A stretch of 64,000 bases of DNA from Moringa oleifera (GCA_021397835.1 JAJFZO010000049.1:9553001-9617000); one strand, 5' to 3'; counted from the stretch's first letter, positions 23,300 to 35,881 are shown. Translations and numbers: made by a program. The notes: generated by a model from the letters alone, not told the origin.

Positions 23300-24825
23300 A
23301 TGATGAATTCTGAAAGTAAATCTTATACCTTGAAGCAGCATATAATCCATGGAAGGATCTCTCTGTTGTGGCCTTCGATTGAAGTTCAATAGCTACCCTC
23401 TTCATGTACTTATTTGCCAATTTGACTGAACTAAACTTAATCTGCAGCATACAGTGGTCAAGTCTTACACGAAGTTAAAACAAACATGCTCTAGGAGTGT
23501 TGGAGGCTACCAGGAAAAATAAAAGAAAAATAAAACTATGAGTAACCTGAAGAATTTGTATCTTGGCACTACAGAGCAGGTAAAGCTAACCAGTAAATGG
23601 TAAGTTGACAAATTGACTTATGACTTTTTTCTATGCACATCTGGAGCGATCCATCACTTCCTAGAGAAACCAGGTATTGTTGAATCGCTTCAGATAACAT
23701 CCAAGACTTGATTAAAGCTAAGGCAGTTGTAGTTTGTTTATGAATTAACATGTCTTTCTTTTTCCCCTCTATCACCATCTGAAACTTTCTAGCCTATTCT
23801 GATACCTTTCCATATAAAAACCTAGTGGAAGCATGCATAGCAAAGAAAAAAAATATAATGTGCAGTTTCAATTTTTGAATTTCAACCTTAGGTGGATAAC
23901 AAGCTACATGAATCATCCTCTGTACAGCCAAGTCAGTGTTTCTTCATGGAAGAAATGACTCGAACAAACACAAATATGATGTAGAGTTATTTCATATTCT
24001 GAAAGTGTAGCAATACTTCCTATGCTCATGCTTTAACATTTCATTCCAAGAAATTAGAAAGCACCATCTCACCTTGCTAATTATCCCATTGTCAAGCATC
24101 CAATCTATTGGGATTTGAAATTCCTTGCAGTTGTGCATCAAGGAGTCTCTGAGAGGGTTGTAGACAGGACGTTCCATCCTATCAATGCAAATAAAACTTT
24201 TATGCACTTACAACTTGGGAAGATTGGTTTTCAGAGATTATAAAGGGGAAAAAAGGGAAAAAGCAGTGTTACAATAGTATTAGGTTCTTACTTCTCAGGT
24301 GAACCAACCATTTTTTTAAGTGCAATATCACAAAGCATACATGGGTCATCCTTGCAGTAAGAAACTTCATATTCCAATTTCTTTAAATCTCTGTATCCGA
24401 ATGCTGCTTCTCTCAAAGTGTCTGCCTTCTTCTCTGACCAATCAAAGAGCTTTATCACTGCCCTTTCATGCACCATCACACGGATTCAACCAAAATGAGG
24501 ACCACAAGAAAACTGCAGTGACTTTCACAAAATAGTACAATCATCTCTAGAAACCTCAAGCAAGCATGAAGCTCAAATTTTTATATGCCATTAGACCATG
24601 TTGACATATTTGGCATGCCAACTTATAAACAAATGTACTACAGCAATCAGTTTAATTGTCCTCAGGACATCTGCAAACAAATATACAACTTACCAGAAAG
24701 CAAAGTTCATCATCAAGCCACTTCACAAATTCCACAACATCTTCAATGTTTTGACAATCTACATTATTGACCTCTCTTATTAGTGAGTTCACAAATTCCC
24801 CTTGAGTTTCAACATCAGCCTTTAT
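23300..24825 (-). pseudogene. CHUP1-like C-terminal-domain pseudogene, five exons
   Basis: CHUP1-family proteins anchor chloroplasts to actin; the conserved C-terminal domain is recognisable here. Minus-strand exons: (1) 24,825-24,694, acceptor tgtgtag, 44 codons starting IKADVETQGEFVNSL, donor gtaagt; (2) 24,473-24,292, starting VHERAVIKLFDWSEKKAD, with AAFGYRDLKKLE, donor gtaag; (3) 24,178-24,073, starting after K with MERPVYN, then KEFQIPIDWMLDNG, donor gtgaga; (4) an apparent intron of about 630 bp, then an exon from 23,441, starting IKFSSVKLANKYMKRV. A one-base deletion near 23,358-23,366 shifts to DPSMDYMLLQGIRFTFRIH. (5) The expected HQFAGGFD end is absent: homology stops near 23,300 at satellite 2. 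The acceptor of exon 2 is TG, not AG. N-terminal exons (membrane anchor, coiled coil, proline-rich part) were not found upstream. Phases match between exons 1, 2, 3 and 4, so it is an unprocessed gene copy, now dead. (I use five for the four clear exons plus the shifted end.). Confidence 0.85.
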
Positions 24826-25330
24826 CTACACAAAAGGATACAGATTAAAAACAGTGAGGATCTGAAGTTACTGTAAATTTTGAATGGGTAAAAGCTAAAT
24901 AAAGAGCAATTCAAATAGAAACTTTTTCCATGCTTAATTTGGTAAGGAAGAAGAGAGGCAGCCTCTTTAGTCCTAGCATGCTATAAAATATTAAAAATTC
25001 TTCTTGGCCTGTCTTCTCTTGGTAAAGAGATAAGGCCTTGATGTCATACAAAACCAGACAAAGCAATGGTTTATTCCACTCAAGATGGATACAACAATGT
25101 CCTCAATGTATCAAAAGTGAGTTGTAATGCTAAAGATGATTTCTTTACCTTTGCCACTGTGGTATTACCTTAATAAATGGTGCAGGATTTCTGAAATGGC
25201 AACTTTTCACTCAGAAATCAAGTGCTGATTGAGCTTGATTTTCTCCAAACTAGATATACTACTAATTTGGTTCTAGTAAACTTTCTCAGTTTGCTCAGCA
25301 CTATTAATATCAACTCCTTTTGGTGGCCAC
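24826..25330. other. intergenic or former intron, no gene seen
   Basis: This lies upstream (minus sense) of the CHUP1-like exons and could be the next intron of that gene. I looked for the preceding exon, expected to end near the conserved SSHLLA, and did not find it. No repeat structure is visible. Confidence 0.5.
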
Positions 25331-25885
25331 CATTATCCTTAAAACCTTCCCCTGCTCCATTCTATAGCCATAATTAGAAGTTTCTAATCAAGCACAATCA
25401 AATTCAATTCCTTAAGCAATCAAGTTTAGCAACCAAATTTTGAGATAACAACATTCAAATCCTCTCTTTATCCTTAAAACCTTCCCCGGCTCCATTCTAT
25501 AATCAGTAATCAAAAGTTTCTAATCAATTGCAATCAAATTCAATTACTTAAAAGCAACCAAATTAAAAAACCAAATTCTGAGATAACAACATTCAAATCC
25601 TCTCTATATAGGAAAACCTTCCCCTGCTTGATTCTATAATCAAGTAACCAAAATTTTCTAATCAAGCATAATCAAATTCAATTACTTAAGCAACCAAATT
25701 CTGAGATAACAACATTCATATCCTCTCCATATAGCACATTATCCCTAAAACCTTCCCTGCTCCATTCTCTAACCAGCAATCAAAATTTTGTAATCAAGCA
25801 CAATCAAATTCAATCGCTTAAGCAACCAAATTAAGAAACCAAATTCTAAGATAACAACATTCAAACCCTCTCCGCATAACATAGA
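25331..25885. repeat. ~135-bp minisatellite, four copies
   Basis: Units begin with ccttaaaaccttcccctgct near 25,337, 25,471, 25,607 and 25,743. They continue with ttctaatcaagcacaatcaa, aattcaattacttaagcaac and gagataacaacattcaaatc. Spacing is 134-137 bp. The third copy lacks the leading cctta. No coding potential. Confidence 0.92.
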
Positions 25886-26059
25886 AGAACATACCAGACA
25901 AAATCCCCCAACTAATGGATGCCTTCATGATCAAATAGCCAAATCGCACAGCCCATTCTCAAAGACTAACAAAATAATTTGAGTTATAACCGTCAAATTT
26001 CTCCAAAATTTCTACCTATGATTTTTCCTCTCAAAATTTCTCTCTAAATTTCTCCCTCT

Positions 26060-26560
26060 CTAACTCATCTCTCATTTCTTTTCCAATCTATGCAATTTAC
26101 AGTATGAGCACGCAACGGCCATATTACCGTTATAAGCATTAAATTTTGAAAATCAACATAACGGTATTGATCCAGCGTTGAGCATTTGCCATTGGCAAGA
26201 AAACACTCCTGCGAGTGCGCGTGCACGTGACCTTTCCCCACCGGTTCGGGTCGAGTATCCTTCAAGCCATGCCTTCTTCCCTGCATAGAAACGGCGTCGC
26301 GTTCGCTAACCAGAGGGGGAAGAGAGAGGCATGGTCTTCTATGCAGACTAATCTCTCTCCACTCGTGACTGTGACGAAAAGAGAGAAACATCCCCGTATC
26401 AAGCAGTACAATAGGCGGGGATAGCAGGGGCTTTCTAATTCAGGGAGAAGTTCAAGGTTGCTTTTGTGTGCATTTTGCGTGCATGTAAGTGAAGTTGAAG
26501 GAGGAAGGCTACTGTAGTCATGCTGTGTACGTGCGCAGCTCATATAGCCAATTATTATCC
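26060..26560. other. GC-richer island, possible old promoter or first exon
   Basis: Base composition changes sharply here against the AT-rich surroundings. A CACGTG (G-box core) lies at about 26,224-26,229, and many CG dinucleotides follow. Open frames exist on both strands (for example 26,262-26,543 minus and 26,215-26,424 plus), but none resembles a known protein. It could be the 5' region of a lost gene, perhaps the CHUP1-like one, which would read away from here on the minus strand. That link is inference only. Confidence 0.3.
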
Positions 26561-26599
26561 TCTGTGGTTTACCTTACTGAACACACTGGTTTATCCCAA

Positions 26600-27250
26600 T
26601 AGTTTCACGCCAAGTATTGAAGTTTTTTATATCCTTGCATTTTAAGAGAGTTGAAAAAGAAAATGTGAAATGATAAGGTTTTTTAACATGTGGAGTTGGT
26701 GGAACGTAAATCTTGAGAATTCTGAGCTTAAACGGGGAGATATGTATGATATATGTTATAATTTTGTGTATAAATTATATACATATTTATGTATGTGTAT
26801 ACACGTATTTTTATATGTATGAGTATGTAAGCACTAGCATGCATACTTTATTAACAATTGTATAAAATAAAATGAAAACATCCATTTTAATTTGAAAATA
26901 TTAATTTCAAAAAAATAATTAAAAATTAATGATGTATTTTACTTGAATATAATCAAACATATGAGATTTATGAAAAAAAAAAAGTTGAGTTCTTTCGAGC
27001 AATAGATCCATAATTTTGGATTCAATATCTCAGATAAATAAAATTAATTAATTTTATTTTATAAACTTAATAAAAATAATAATTAAAAATATGTAAAAAT
27101 ATATTTTTTATTTTAATATTTATATATTTTTTATTTTGATAAGAAACTTTCTTATTGAATGATAACTTATAAACTCTGCAAATGTTTGAAGTGAACTATA
27201 TAATGATTGCATAGAGAATATGAATTTTATTAGCATACTATAGCAAACCA
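26600..27250. other. AT-rich intergenic DNA, nothing recognised
   Basis: Mostly A/T-rich with short TATATA and GTATG words. No open frame, repeat unit or terminal inverted repeat that I can support. Confidence 0.6.
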
Positions 27251-28140
27251 TACTCTTTATTAAAAAAATAAGAGTAAAAAATTAAAAATATTCAACAAAA
27301 TTAATATATATATGTAAGAAAAAAAATTTAAAAAGATTAAAGTAACTAAAAGATTTTTTTGAAAAAGAAAATAGTAAAAAATAATATAATATATATCTCA
27401 AAAAAATTATAAATGTATAATTTAAAAAAACACATATCTTTGGAGGCAAGAGAAAGAGATAAGGGAAAAAATAACATAAAATTATTTTCCTAGTAATTAT
27501 AAAGATATTATCCAAATTTAGTTCAAAAAAATGCAAAAAACCTCAAAAAGTCCAAAATACAAAAAACACAAAACACAAAAGAAAAGGACAAAAATTCAGG
27601 AAAAATTAAAAAATAAAAATCATAAGACACTTTTCATAAACAGAAAATAAAAGAAAAGAAAACCAAAAATATAAAAAAATCAAATACAATAAAAAATCCA
27701 AGAAAAATAAGGTTACTAGAAGAAAATATGAGAAAGAAATTAAAAATGCACAATGAAATTATAATATATATATATACATATATATATATATATGTAAAAA
27801 AAAAAGAGTTTAAAAAATTCAACCAAAATCATGACAAGCTATATAAAAAAAAATTAATAGTAAAAAAAACAAAACTCTTTGCAAAACAAGAAAATAGATT
27901 ATGTTGGAAACAAATAGTATAAAATAAAATAAAATAAAATATGAAAACAAGGAAAAAACATATCAAGAAAAATCATAAAAAATAAAAAGAAAATAAAATC
28001 CAATAAAATAAAATAAAATCCAAAAAGTAAAGAAATTAAAAAATTAAAAAGACTAAAAAACTTAAAAAATAAAAAATAACGAATGACAAAAAATAATTTA
28101 AAATAATTTAAAACAATTCAAAATAATGAACCTAAGTTTT
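27250..28140 (+). repeat. A-rich dispersed repeat family, block 1
   Basis: The plus strand is A-rich with rare C/G and carries two anchors of the family: ggcaagagaaagagataagg (27,445) with aataacataaaattattttc, and ctttgcaaaacaagaaaata (about 27,878). The same anchors, in the same order, occur in the blocks at 44, 51 and 52 kb, and inverted at 62.3 kb. A TA microsatellite lies at 27,763-27,793. Long minus-strand frames here translate to F/I/L/Y-rich strings and are not genes. Confidence 0.75.
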
Positions 28141-28329
28141 TTTTTATTCTTATTTTTTTTAATTGATATATTTTTATGTGATGTTGAAAAACTAGCAATT
28201 CAAATTTACTCAATAAAAAAGTTCAAAAGAAATAAGCTTTTTCATTGTCATAATATGAAAAGTTATCTTTCTATTATTTTTCAAAAAAATTAAAACTATT
28301 TCACTTTTTTATTTTAAAAATCCTTTGAT

Positions 28330-28337
28330 GGATTATA

Positions 28338-28374
<37 letters not shown>

Positions 28375-28855
28375 TGAATAAACCAGCTTCTTTTTTTTTT
28401 CCTTTTCTCTATACCTCAATCAAATATTAGATTACTAATGCTTAACTCGTGGCACAATTCATATTTTATATCTCTTTAATTTTAAATTATATTTTTAAAT
28501 AAAAAAATACAAAAATTAGATTAAATTCATCATTATTTGAATGTAAATTTGTAAATTATTCTTGTAACTAATTTGATGAACATAAATATAAATTAATATT
28601 ACTATTTATAATTTTTTAATTTATTAAAAGAATATCATATTTATTTTGCATTAGTGTTATTTATAAATTTTTATATTTATTTTTTCATCTTAGATATTTT
28701 TTTTGTTGCATTTAATTAATGAATCTCTTGTTTATTTCGATTGATGAAGTTATATAATGCATTAAGCTATAATATAAATAATATAATATAATTTTTTAAT
28801 AAAATTTAACTTTATTTTTAAAAAATATTAATAAAAAATAAAAAATTATTTTTAC

Positions 28856-28896
<41 letters not shown>

Positions 28897-29400
28897 ATAG
28901 AGTAAACCATTTTTTTCCTTTTTTCTATGCCTCAATCAAATATAGATTATTAATGATTAACTCATGGCATAATTTGTGTTTTATGTCTCTTTAATTTTAG
29001 ATTATATTTTTGAAAAAATAAAAAATAATGCAAAAATTAGATTAAGTCCGTTATTTTTTAAATGTAAATTTGAAAATTCGTGTAACTATTTGATGAACAT
29101 AAATATATATTATATTACTTTTTACCATTTTTTATTTTATTTATTAAAAAATATATCACATTTATTTTGCATTAATGTCATTTATAAATTTTTATTTTTA
29201 TTTTTTTCATCTTTAAGATTTTTTTTATTTGGCAATTAATTGATGAATGTTTTGTTTATTTTTGATTGATGAAGTTATATAATGAAATAAGTTATAATGT
29301 AAGTAATATAATATAATTATTTTTCTTAATAAAATCTAACTTTATTTTTTAAAATATATTAACAAAAATATAAAAATTAATTTTACATTACAATTAATAT
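28330..29400 (+). repeat. ~530-bp diverged tandem duplication
   Basis: Copy 1 is about 28,330-28,860 and copy 2 about 28,861-29,400. Both start with a long TA run (28,342-28,373 and 28,861-28,894), then a T-rich tract and ctctatacctcaatcaaata. Both continue with attaatg..taactc, tggca..att, tctctttaattttaga and a final aataaaatctaacttta. The copies have diverged by many substitutions and small indels, so the duplication is old. Confidence 0.85.
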
Positions 29401-32339
29401 AATCCAAATTTAATGAAAAGGAGATAAAAATATTTTGAGCTACTTAGCATGAAGATGTTTAGTTAACTATACGTAGTATGTGATGATTGGGATTAAAGGA
29501 GAAGACGAAGGTGTTATGAACAAAGAAAATAAAATTTTAAGAGATAAAAGTTTTACGTGTTTGGTACATGTATAATTATGTTTATTTAACTAAAATAAAT
29601 GATTTTTATTTTAAGTTAATTATTATTTGATAAAAAAATATCTTAATATTATTTGAGTGTGATACATTTTATTTATTATTTATTATTTTTATTTTTTATA
29701 TATTAAAATTTTTAATTATGTATCAAACTCTATAGTATTGAAGTTTAGCCATATATTTGTCTCAATAATTTTAAACAAAGTGGAATGTGACTGTAGCTGG
29801 ATTGATATTTATGATATGTTTGAATAGAGAATTGCGTTGAAATATCTGAATGAGCCTCATGTTTTTATAATTGTTTTAATTATAAAAATAAAATATAAAT
29901 ATATAAATTTGATATTAATAAATAGAAGTGATAATATCAAAATAAAATATTAAAATTCTCATTCCTTACAACCGAAGGTAAATTATTAATTTATTTTTAT
30001 TTTTTAAAAATATGTAAAAACTTTTAAAAACCATAACTCTTTCTCTATCATTACTTTTTATTAAAAAAATTTGGATGAAGTAAGAAAAATAAAAAATAAA
30101 TATTTATTATTGATAAAAAATTAATATTTATTTTTTGAGAAAATATAATTTCAAATAACATTTATCTATTTTTTCAATATTACAATAATTATTAAAATAT
30201 ATATAATATTATTTTTTAATTATTGAAATATATACTATTATTTAAATCTTATATAAATTAATTTTAAATATTTTTTCAATTTTAAATCAAAATAAATATA
30301 TAAATAAATTTTTATGATAATTTTTAAAGATCAAATAAATAATTTATTGTAAATTTGATTCTTCATTTTTATTCATTTCAATTCTTATTTATTTTGATTA
30401 CTAATAAATAAACAAATCATTAATTTTTTTAAAAAATTATTTTTTAAGTTTAAAGCTTGCAAAATATTATGATTGAATTACTTTTATTTAAAAATAGGGT
30501 TTTCTTTTTTATTTTGCTTGCAAAGCCTTGTGCTTCTCACATGTTTGAAGACCTTGTTTTGACTTTTTTATAAGTTCAATATTACTTGGACATTTTCATT
30601 GATCACGTACTTCTCACGTGATGACAACGATCTTATTATCTCACCCCCTCATTAGAATATAACAACTAATAAAACAAAAATATAAAATTTATAATTAACA
30701 AAAAATAAATAATTAAATAATTAAAAAGGTCAAAAAAAAGCATTGAAGTAAGGAAGAATGGTCAAGAAAAGCTACCAACGTGAAAAATGTAAAAGTAAAG
30801 AGAACATTTAACAAACTCGCTTGGTTCTCATGGGGCATTGACGAAGTTAGAAACCGGTCTTTTAATGGGCGCCAACTGGTTGGAAGATCCACATAGACTA
30901 CAGATATATATGCATGCGCGTTTTAAGTGGTTTGATGGTGCCTTTTCATGGGGACCCTTCTCCATTTAGTGACACCACCTCTCATCTTTACTGTTTTTTC
31001 CTTTTAGCTTTAATATTTCAAACTAACTTTTTGTCCTCTACTTTGGTCAACAACCCCTCCTCTCTACAAACAGGCATTTTTTTCTTTTCTTGAGTATGAC
31101 ATTTTCCTCTTTTTTTTAAGGTTAATTGAATATCTTGTCTTTCCTTCTTTTACATAATCTTTTTGTCTGCTAATATTTTTTTGTTAATTTAATTTTTATA
31201 TCAATATTTTAAATAAAAATTATAAAATATTAAAATATTTTATAATATTAATATAAAATTAATAAATAATTAAAAATTATTAATTTTATTAAATTATTAA
31301 TTGTTATTATTTTATTAAAAATTTAGTATAATTTAATTAAAAGAAATGATGATTTTTTCCATTCCTATACTCTTGATACAGTTTTTCCGATAAATTTCAC
31401 GTCATAAATATGACATTTTGAGGTGACAAGAAACCCAAATTAGGCTATTATCTTTTTTTGATCTTTCTAGCAGAAAAGGTCTTACAATTCACTTACATGA
31501 AAAATAAATGGCACGTGTGAAGACTTAATTTATGGGAGATATTTTTTTTTAATTTCACAATTTATTTATTTTGAATGGTATATATATGTTATTCATTTTG
31601 AAATATTTTACTAAAAAACTTTTCATGATTTTTTAGAATATTATATATCAACTAATAATATCTTTTTAAATAAAAACAAGAACTAAAAAATAAATCATTT
31701 ATTATTATAACACAAAGTTATTCCATCAAAATAAACAAATTAAAAAATAAAGGATACAGATTTTTCTCCTGCTATATATGCTTTTTTTGTATAAAATTTG
31801 AAATGTATTTTTGTAATTTATATTAATTAAATAATATATAAAAATAATATTAATTATTAATTTTATTAAATTATTACTTGTAATCATTTTGTTAATATTT
31901 AAGATTAACTTAAATTTCTAAAGAATTTTGATAAAAAATAAAATTTTTATTTTTTTAATTTTTAAATCATTCTTTCAACAAGTGTTTAAGTAGATAAAAT
32001 CAACTGAAGATAAAAGATCTTTTTGTTAATTTAAATTAATATTATTTTTTAAAAAATATTATTATAATTTATAATATTAATAATATAAATAAACATATAT
32101 TAATTAATTTTATTAAATTAATAAGTCTGAATATTTTTTCAATTAAAAAAAGAAAATGACAGCCCAAAAAAATTGAAGGCATGATGGAGGATGGATTAAC
32201 GAGAGGTCACTGCCGGAGGTGGTAGGCGAAAAAATAAGTGTGAAAAAGATGCGTCTTGGGCCTATCTCACGACGCAACAAAGCCTCATTTTGTGTGTCTA
32301 ACATATCTGCCTGACTCTCATCCTTACCACCTTCTTTCC

Positions 32340-32361
32340 TCTCTCTCTCTCTCTCTCTCTC
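32340..32361. repeat. (CT)n microsatellite
   Basis: A pure CT run in a pyrimidine-rich stretch. Such runs are common in plant 5' untranslated regions, but no gene follows here. Confidence 0.95.
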
Positions 32362-34549
32362 CAACCAATCCATTTCCTCCTGTCACTTTTGAACTATACC
32401 CTTTAAAAACATTCAACTTGGTGCATTATTATTATTTGTTTTCATTCAGATTGATTATTAATGATATTCAATTTGTAATTTAGTTTTTGATGATAAAATA
32501 TTGTTTTTTTTATCAACTAATGGTATCTTCTCTTTTTGCAAATAGTTCTAATTTAAAGATTATTTAAAAGATATAATTAAATTTATATTATATTTTATCG
32601 TGAATTATAATGATTTTGAGATTTTCACCTATATTGCACTATAGTGTAATATTATTGATTTTTTTTTAAAAAAAAATGATTTGATTGCTATAGTAAAAAG
32701 AAACACTTTCAAAAAATTATCTTTTTGTTAAAATAAAATCTTACCGATGAAGTAAAATCATTGGAGAGTTTTTAATCATTAATCAAGTCAGTAAAAAGTT
32801 TGATAAAATAAAATTAAAAAAAATAATAAAGTAAATATCATTTAAAATTTTAAATTTTATCTTTTGTCTTCAATCGAACTTTTACTTTCAAAATCTATCC
32901 AAACAAATCTTAACGTTTTAATTTTATCCAAATTAAACCCTATTGAAAAACTCATATATTATAGATAGTCAAATCAGAGATATTTTATAATGAATTTTGA
33001 TTTATAATTTTTTATGGATATAAGTAAAAATTTTAAAAATTTGCCTTGATATATTTTAAAAGTTAGGGTTTAATTGGAAAGAGAAAGTAAAACTCAAAGT
33101 TTTAAATGATATTTACTCAAAATAATATATAATTAAACTTTATTTAATTTTTATAATATAATTTAATCACTTTTTAATTATTTTTAACATTGTGATGTAT
33201 ACCTATAAATAATTTGAACCAAAGTTGCTCAGATTATTTTCAACCATAAATTTTAAAAATAGTATTTTTTTAAAATACTTTAATATTATATATTTTTTAT
33301 TTTCAATTTATTTACACTAAATTGATATTGTAAATATTATTTTAATAATATATATAATAATTATCGATGAACAATATCTATAATATTATTTAATTTACTT
33401 AAGATAATAAAATAATTAATTTCATGTAAATTTTGAGTTATTTTATGTTAAACAAATAAATATTCATATAATTAAATTATATTTTAAGTAAACATTTTAA
33501 TACCATATATAATTTTATTATTAATTAAATATTTACTTAATATTAATAATTTAAACAAATTAAATTACATATTGAATATTAGTTTTGTTTCAAAGCTATT
33601 GATGAGATATAATTTTTGATAATATATATTTTTTAATAGCATAACATATATATTGTATCATAAATATATATTATATAAAAAATATAAAAATTAATAATTT
33701 AAAAAATTTAAAAAACAACAAATAACATTTATTGTTTTTTTTTTGTTACAATGCTAAATAGAAGATTGCTTTTTAATTATCATCATATTGAAACACATAT
33801 AAAACCGATTAAACATTAAATTAATATTTTACCATTCCGTTAGGGACAATATTATTTTTCATCATTATTTCCAAAGTAGTTTAGTGATTTTTTTTTGTTC
33901 GTTATAATTTCAATTCAATATAGATTCATCACGAAAATATCAATTATGTGGATTCATCTTCTAAAATCTTAGGCTAATTATTTTTGCACAACCGAATTGC
34001 TTTATGAATTTTTATAAATCAAAATATTTTATTGATCTGAATTATTGAGTTTTTAATGACATTATAATACTTGAAATTTTAATAAAATTGAATTTTTATA
34101 TTTTTATATTAATACTTTAAATTGTTAAAATACTTTTATAATTATTTATTATAAAATATAATTTAAAAATTTTAAAAATAATTAATTGATATAAAAAATA
34201 ATATAATTTTAAAAAATAATATCCACATTTTTGTAAATACATTTAAGTATGACTAACTTTAATTATGGCACACAAAGAAGTAGGCATAAGGCTTTATCTT
34301 TCTCCCTCTGTCTCTCTAATCTTCGCAACCAATAAGAAACGACAAACACAAAATAACAAAGAAGGCCTTTTGATTGGAAGCCCATTATGTAAAGAAGATT
34401 ACCCAAGATTTTGATTCATACTTATCTTATTTATTTATTTATTTATTCATTTATGATATGATATATTTAAGTAAAATTAAATTGCAAGTGTCACTGTTTT
34501 TCACATATTGTTTGTCAAGTGGATATTATTATACTCGCTAATTTTTTAT

Positions 34550-34551
34550 AC

Positions 34552-34577
<26 letters not shown>
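34550..34577. repeat. (TA)n microsatellite
   Basis: TA run after ttttttatacata and before aaatatctaattt. Confidence 0.95.
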
Positions 34578-34582
<5 letters not shown>

Positions 34583-35310
34583 CTAATTTATGGTTCCGAT
34601 GGATCATAATCATTTTAACCACACTATCAATAAAATTTTAGATTTTGAAATATGGCATTATGTACTAATAATTTATTTTATTAAATAATATATAAAACAT
34701 TTGTTTCACATTTTTTATCATCATTACATTTTTAAGTAGGTTGGTAATTTTAAAAATAAAATTTACAATAATTATTAATTTAAAATAAATAATATATAAA
34801 ATATAAATCAAAATAAAATAATATTTATATTTTGTCCAACAAAATCAGATATATAAAAAAAATACTTGAAATTTTGAATTTCTTTGTTTTCCATATTGTA
34901 GTAATTAATTTCTTTAACATACTTATATTAAATGCATTTATACCTTGTAGCGAAAAGAGTATTAGTAAAAAACATAATTAGTTTCCTTGAGGTAGGAAAA
35001 TGCTATAAATTGAGAAGTTGAATTCCATACACTTGTGTAATGTGCAGCCTCTTAAAGAACCCAATACTTCTAATAAATTTGATGATAAATGACTTTGGAC
35101 CATACCATAATACACTGCCATTGTATTCCCATCTCTTCCAAGGGAAGCAAATCTTTTATTAATTTGAGTTTGTATTAAAAAATTGAATTTTTTTCATAAT
35201 TTTTCATCTTAATGAATAATAGAAATTTTAATCATTAATTTAATTTATTAATTTTTTATTAATTAATATATTTTTTAAAATATCAACACAACTCAGACTA
35301 TAAGAATTTT

Positions 35311-35881
35311 ATTTTCAATCTTTTTATGTAATTTTAAGTTTTTCTTTTTGAAGCAAATGTGTTGTGTCTAATTAAACTTATTTTTATAGTTTTCGCCATT
35401 GATCTAAATAGAATAATGCATCTATAATTATGTGGAGCTCATGAATTTTAGCATATGTAGACAGTTATTATTTTTGGAATATTTTTATCAATTTTGTGGG
35501 TAAATAAATTTTTAAAGAAATGAAAATTCAAAAATGAAATATTCATATATAAATTTTAAAATTTTATGATTTATTAATAAAATATGGATAATTTTGTTTT
35601 TAATCTTTTTATGTAATTTTAAGTTTTTCTTTTTGAAGCAAATGTGTAATGTCTAATTAAACTTATTTTTATAGTTTTCGCCATTGATCTAAATCGAATA
35701 ATGCATCTTTAATTATGTGGAGCCCATGAATTTTAGCATATGTAGACAGTTATTATTTTTGGAATATTTTTACCAATTTCGTGGGTAAATAAATTTTTAA
35801 AGAAATGAAAATTCAAAAATGAAATATTCATATATAAATTTTAAAATTTTATGATTTATTAATAAAATAAGGATAATTTTG
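35311..35881 (+). repeat. 285-bp near-identical tandem duplication
   Basis: The word aatctttttatgtaatttta starts at 35,317 and 35,602, giving a 285-bp period. The rest of the unit (ttcgccattgatctaaat, gcatatgtagacagttatta, gtgggtaaataaatttttaa, ggataattttg) matches with only a handful of substitutions, such as gtgttgtgt/gtgtaatgt and agctcatg/agcccatg. The low divergence marks it as one of the youngest rearrangements in the window. Confidence 0.95.

Larger units (their letters stand above)
18139..23300 (-). repeat. satellite 2, ~1.1-1.2-kb unit, four full copies and a partial
   Basis: The landmark gtaacagttgaagagtttt plus the following aactaactagcaagctta recurs near 18,148, 19,315, 20,402, 21,619 and 22,700, all in the same orientation (spacings about 1167, 1087, 1217 and 1081 bp). 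Order in each unit on the plus strand: landmark; two splice-bounded segments of an unknown minus-strand frame; a CTGCTACTG-rich segment; an AAA-ATPase exon relic (minus); an intron-like stretch; short direct repeats with caagatagattttaca; then gagcatgctgctcaaaagaa. The last unit stops at the CTG-rich segment, where it meets the CHUP1-like pseudogene. The array looks like a locally amplified genomic piece of a broken multi-exon region. Confidence 0.92.
29400..35310. other. AT-rich intergenic DNA with small GC-richer patches
   Basis: No gene recognised. Patches richer in GC occur at 30,590-31,100 (with gatcacgtacttctcacgtg near 30,600 and tgcatgcgcg near 30,912), 32,155-32,400 and 34,260-34,400. 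They look like pieces of promoters or untranslated regions, but none has a supported gene next to it. A TA run lies at 34,550-34,577. The plus/minus frames at 32,143-32,483 overlap a CT microsatellite and are not convincing. Confidence 0.6.

Noticed and set aside
23569..23778. 69-codon minus frame between CHUP1-like exons as an extra exon
   Set aside because: Falls in the intron between the exon ending at 24,073 and that starting at 23,441; phases already join without it and it has no similarity to the family.
23300..24825. Functional CHUP1-like gene
   Set aside because: Acceptor loss at 24,474, a frameshift near 23,360, a truncated end and no upstream exons.
26262..26543. 93-codon frame in the GC-richer island as a gene
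   Set aside because: No recognisable motif, overlaps an equally open plus-strand frame, and no splice or promoter context decides between them.
32143..32483. Overlapping frames around 32.3 kb
   Set aside because: Both run through the CT/GA microsatellite and have no similarity to known proteins.
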